Shown here piece by piece: positions 15,324 to 16,155 of a stretch of 16,155 nt of DNA; position 1 is the first letter of the stretch, and each line of letters begins with the position of its first letter. The position numbers and the translations under genes are program-made. The DNA is taken from NCBI GenBank assembly GCA_964614215.1, contig CAZTKP010000051.1:1-16155 (forward strand), read 5' to 3'. Source of the stretch: CAZTKP01 sp964614215. GTDB taxonomy: Bacteria > UBP6 > UBA1177. The notes below the pieces were generated by a model, which was given only the letters and a program-made list of their open reading frames with translations, was not told where the DNA came from and made no database searches.

Positions 15324-15376
15324 AAAAAAAAACTCACCGGGTGGCAGTGTGTTTAGCGGAGATTACACCCGGTGAG
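15324..15376 (-). terminator. Intrinsic terminator in the leader of the secreted-protein gene
   Basis: On the minus strand a perfect 11-bp stem, CTCACCGGGTG (15376-15366) with CACCCGGTGAG (15343-15333), closes a 22-nt loop and is followed at once by nine T (15332-15324). This is a textbook Rho-independent terminator. The T-run ends only 25 bases before the start codon at 15298, so the gene must be read through it unless a hidden promoter overlaps it. Confidence 0.8.
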
Positions 15377-15397
15377 AGAAAACGGCCGCCGTGTTAC

Positions 15398-15454
15398 ATC
15401 CAGGAGGTCAATTAGATCAATACCATGTTTGCGGAGGTATCGTTTTGACTGGAT
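15398..15454 (-). ncRNA. Structured leader hairpin (candidate riboregulator or sRNA)
   Basis: On the minus strand an elongated hairpin can form: ATCCA/TGGAT (5 bp), GTCAA/TTGAC (5 bp), an internal loop (AA versus ATCTAA), CGATACC/GGTATTG (7 bp, one G-U) and an 11-nt terminal loop TCCGCAAACAT. A CTCC bulge lies on the 3' side. It sits between the promoter near 15500 and the terminator at 15324-15376. I do not recognise a known riboswitch class. Confidence 0.45.
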
Positions 15455-15493
15455 AACGACCGATCTTTAAGGAACATTGTGTTGTCACATTAT

Positions 15494-15520
15494 ATTATAA
15501 TTTTATATTATACTTGTCAA
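15494..15520 (-). promoter_or_regulatory. Promoter of the leader and secreted-protein gene
   Basis: On the minus strand a perfect -35 TTGACA (15520-15515) lies upstream of AT-rich DNA holding two TATAAT hexamers: 15499-15494 (15-bp spacer) and 15494-15489 (20-bp spacer). TAATAT between them gives a 17-bp spacer. The exact -10 is therefore unsure, but promoter strength looks high. Transcription would start about 190 nt before the gene. Confidence 0.6.
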
Positions 15521-15589
15521 GCGAAAAAACAAACAGAGAAACATTTAATTCAACTATTTGTTTTTATTACTATATTTTAATGTCTTTCC

Positions 15590-16155
15590 TTACTTGCCTG
15601 ACTGAGCTTCCATTATTTTCTGAAATCCAGGCATTTGACTTGTAAGTGCAGCAGTACCCATGAGCGGTTCTACGTAGTTCTTCTTAAGTTCGTCTGTAAG
15701 ATGAAGAAGGTTCTCTTTGTTAAGTATCTCTATAAGAACTGAAAGCACCATTTCAGAAGCCATTCCGCTGTAAAGGGCAAAACTGAGATAAGGACTGTTG
15801 CTCCAGACACCGTGGCGAAGTTCAAGGTCATCCCTTTTCACAACGGCAAGAAGGTACTTATCTCCATCCACAACAAGGTTAAGCCAGCTGTCGGTATACA
15901 CACTGAGAGTCTGCTTAGCGGCACTTTTCTTGATCATAACACAGTTTTTAAGTGAGTTGCCGTCATAACTGTTGACTACGACATTAACCTTTTTCTTTCC
16001 TTTTTTCGATGCCACATTTTCAAGATGTTCAGCTACCAGCGACAGGGCAACAGGAAAAGCGTCCACAACAATCGACTTCTTCGCGTTAAGGATCATCTCC
16101 TCAGCTCTTTCCTTAACCTGCTCTATAGAATCAAGTTTAAATACCTTAGCTCCTG
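15590..16155 (-). CDS. C-terminal part of probable TrmB-family regulator (partial)
   Basis: The frame is open from the window edge to TAA at 15592-15590, so the gene starts outside; the ATG at 16096 is only an internal Met. The 188 visible residues read like the effector-sensing domain of TrmB-type transcription regulators: a helix (SIEQVKERAEEMILNAKKS), a strand 'IVVDAFP', KKVNVVVNSY, a central LNLVVDGDKYLLAVV and a late helix with SPYLSFALYSGMASEMVL. TrmB-type proteins carry an N-terminal winged helix, which would lie beyond the window, and sense sugars or other ligands. The call is by pattern only; a PLD-like or unrelated ligand-binding protein is possible. It reads toward the leader and secreted-protein gene on the same strand. 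No strong terminator follows its stop directly. Confidence 0.5.
   Translation of the reverse strand, partial: GAKVFKLDSIEQVKERAEEMILNAKKSIVVDAFPVALSLVAEHLENVASKKGKKKVNVVVNSYDGNSLKNCVMIKKSAAKQTLSVYTDSWLNLVVDGDKYLLAVVKRDDLELRHGVWSNSPYLSFALYSGMASEMVLSVLIEILNKENLLHLTDELKKNYVEPLMGTAALTSQMPGFQKIMEAQSGK

Noticed and set aside
15425..15448. Short plus-strand ORF after AGGAGG-like bases
   Set aside because: It is only seven codons long, and the AGGAGG is part of the hairpin complement.
15398..15490. c-di-GMP-I riboswitch
   Set aside because: The GCAAAC in the loop looked suggestive, but the required conserved core segments and tetraloop-receptor layout are absent.

Overview
The window is ordinary-density bacterial DNA of moderate GC with tightly packed genes, sigma-70-like promoters (TTGAC[AT] / TATAA-type) and strong GGAGG ribosome binding sites. 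Exported proteins with Sec signals, a lipobox lipoprotein, a BamB-like beta-propeller and a YfgM-like membrane TPR protein point to a diderm (Gram-negative-type) bacterium. Secreted proteins with long Asp/Glu/Ser/Gly-rich linkers and an unusual Cys-containing C-terminus suggest a less-studied lineage (deltaproteobacterial/Myxococcota-like or a candidate phylum). I cannot name the taxon from the sequence.

Layout. 1-196: upstream region with a good promoter. 197-2049: a two-gene operon (YfgM-like TPR protein, BamB-like propeller). 2134-2409: HU/IHF-family protein. 2470-4974: an unusual fusion of a RadC-type JAMM domain with a DinG/XPD-type iron-sulfur helicase. On the minus strand, 7100 to 4960: hipB-hipA-pth in one tight run behind a promoter with three TACC-N6-GGTA operators. 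7320-9629 (+): secreted zinc metalloprotease with an acidic tail and a Cys motif at its C-terminus. 10808 to 9633 (-): YaiI/UPF0178 protein and a cyclophilin-type lipoprotein. 11050-13253 (+): a DUF485 protein and an ActP-like sodium:solute symporter with a large extra hydrophilic insert. 15298 to 13250 (-): a large secreted protein with a DUF11-like domain, an acidic tail and a Cys motif like that of the metalloprotease. Its leader carries a structured hairpin and an intrinsic terminator. 16155 to 15590 (-): the C-terminal part of a probable TrmB-like regulator, cut by the window edge.

How the genes relate. Most of the window is housekeeping (envelope assembly or proteostasis, chromatin, helicase, peptidyl-tRNA hydrolase, acetate-type uptake) with one complete HipBA toxin-antitoxin module placed directly in front of pth. 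Three convergent pairs meet tail to tail with overlap or almost no gap and no visible terminator (4974/4960, 9629/9633, 13253/13250).

Best leads: (1) a shared short C-terminal Cys motif (GCSVLIF and GCSCSLIV) after acidic linkers in two unrelated secreted proteins, possibly an undescribed C-terminal anchoring signal; (2) the terminator-bearing leader RNA in front of one of those genes; (3) the JAMM-DinG fusion; (4) pth apparently placed under HipB control. No tRNA, rRNA, CRISPR array, insertion sequence or phage gene was seen.
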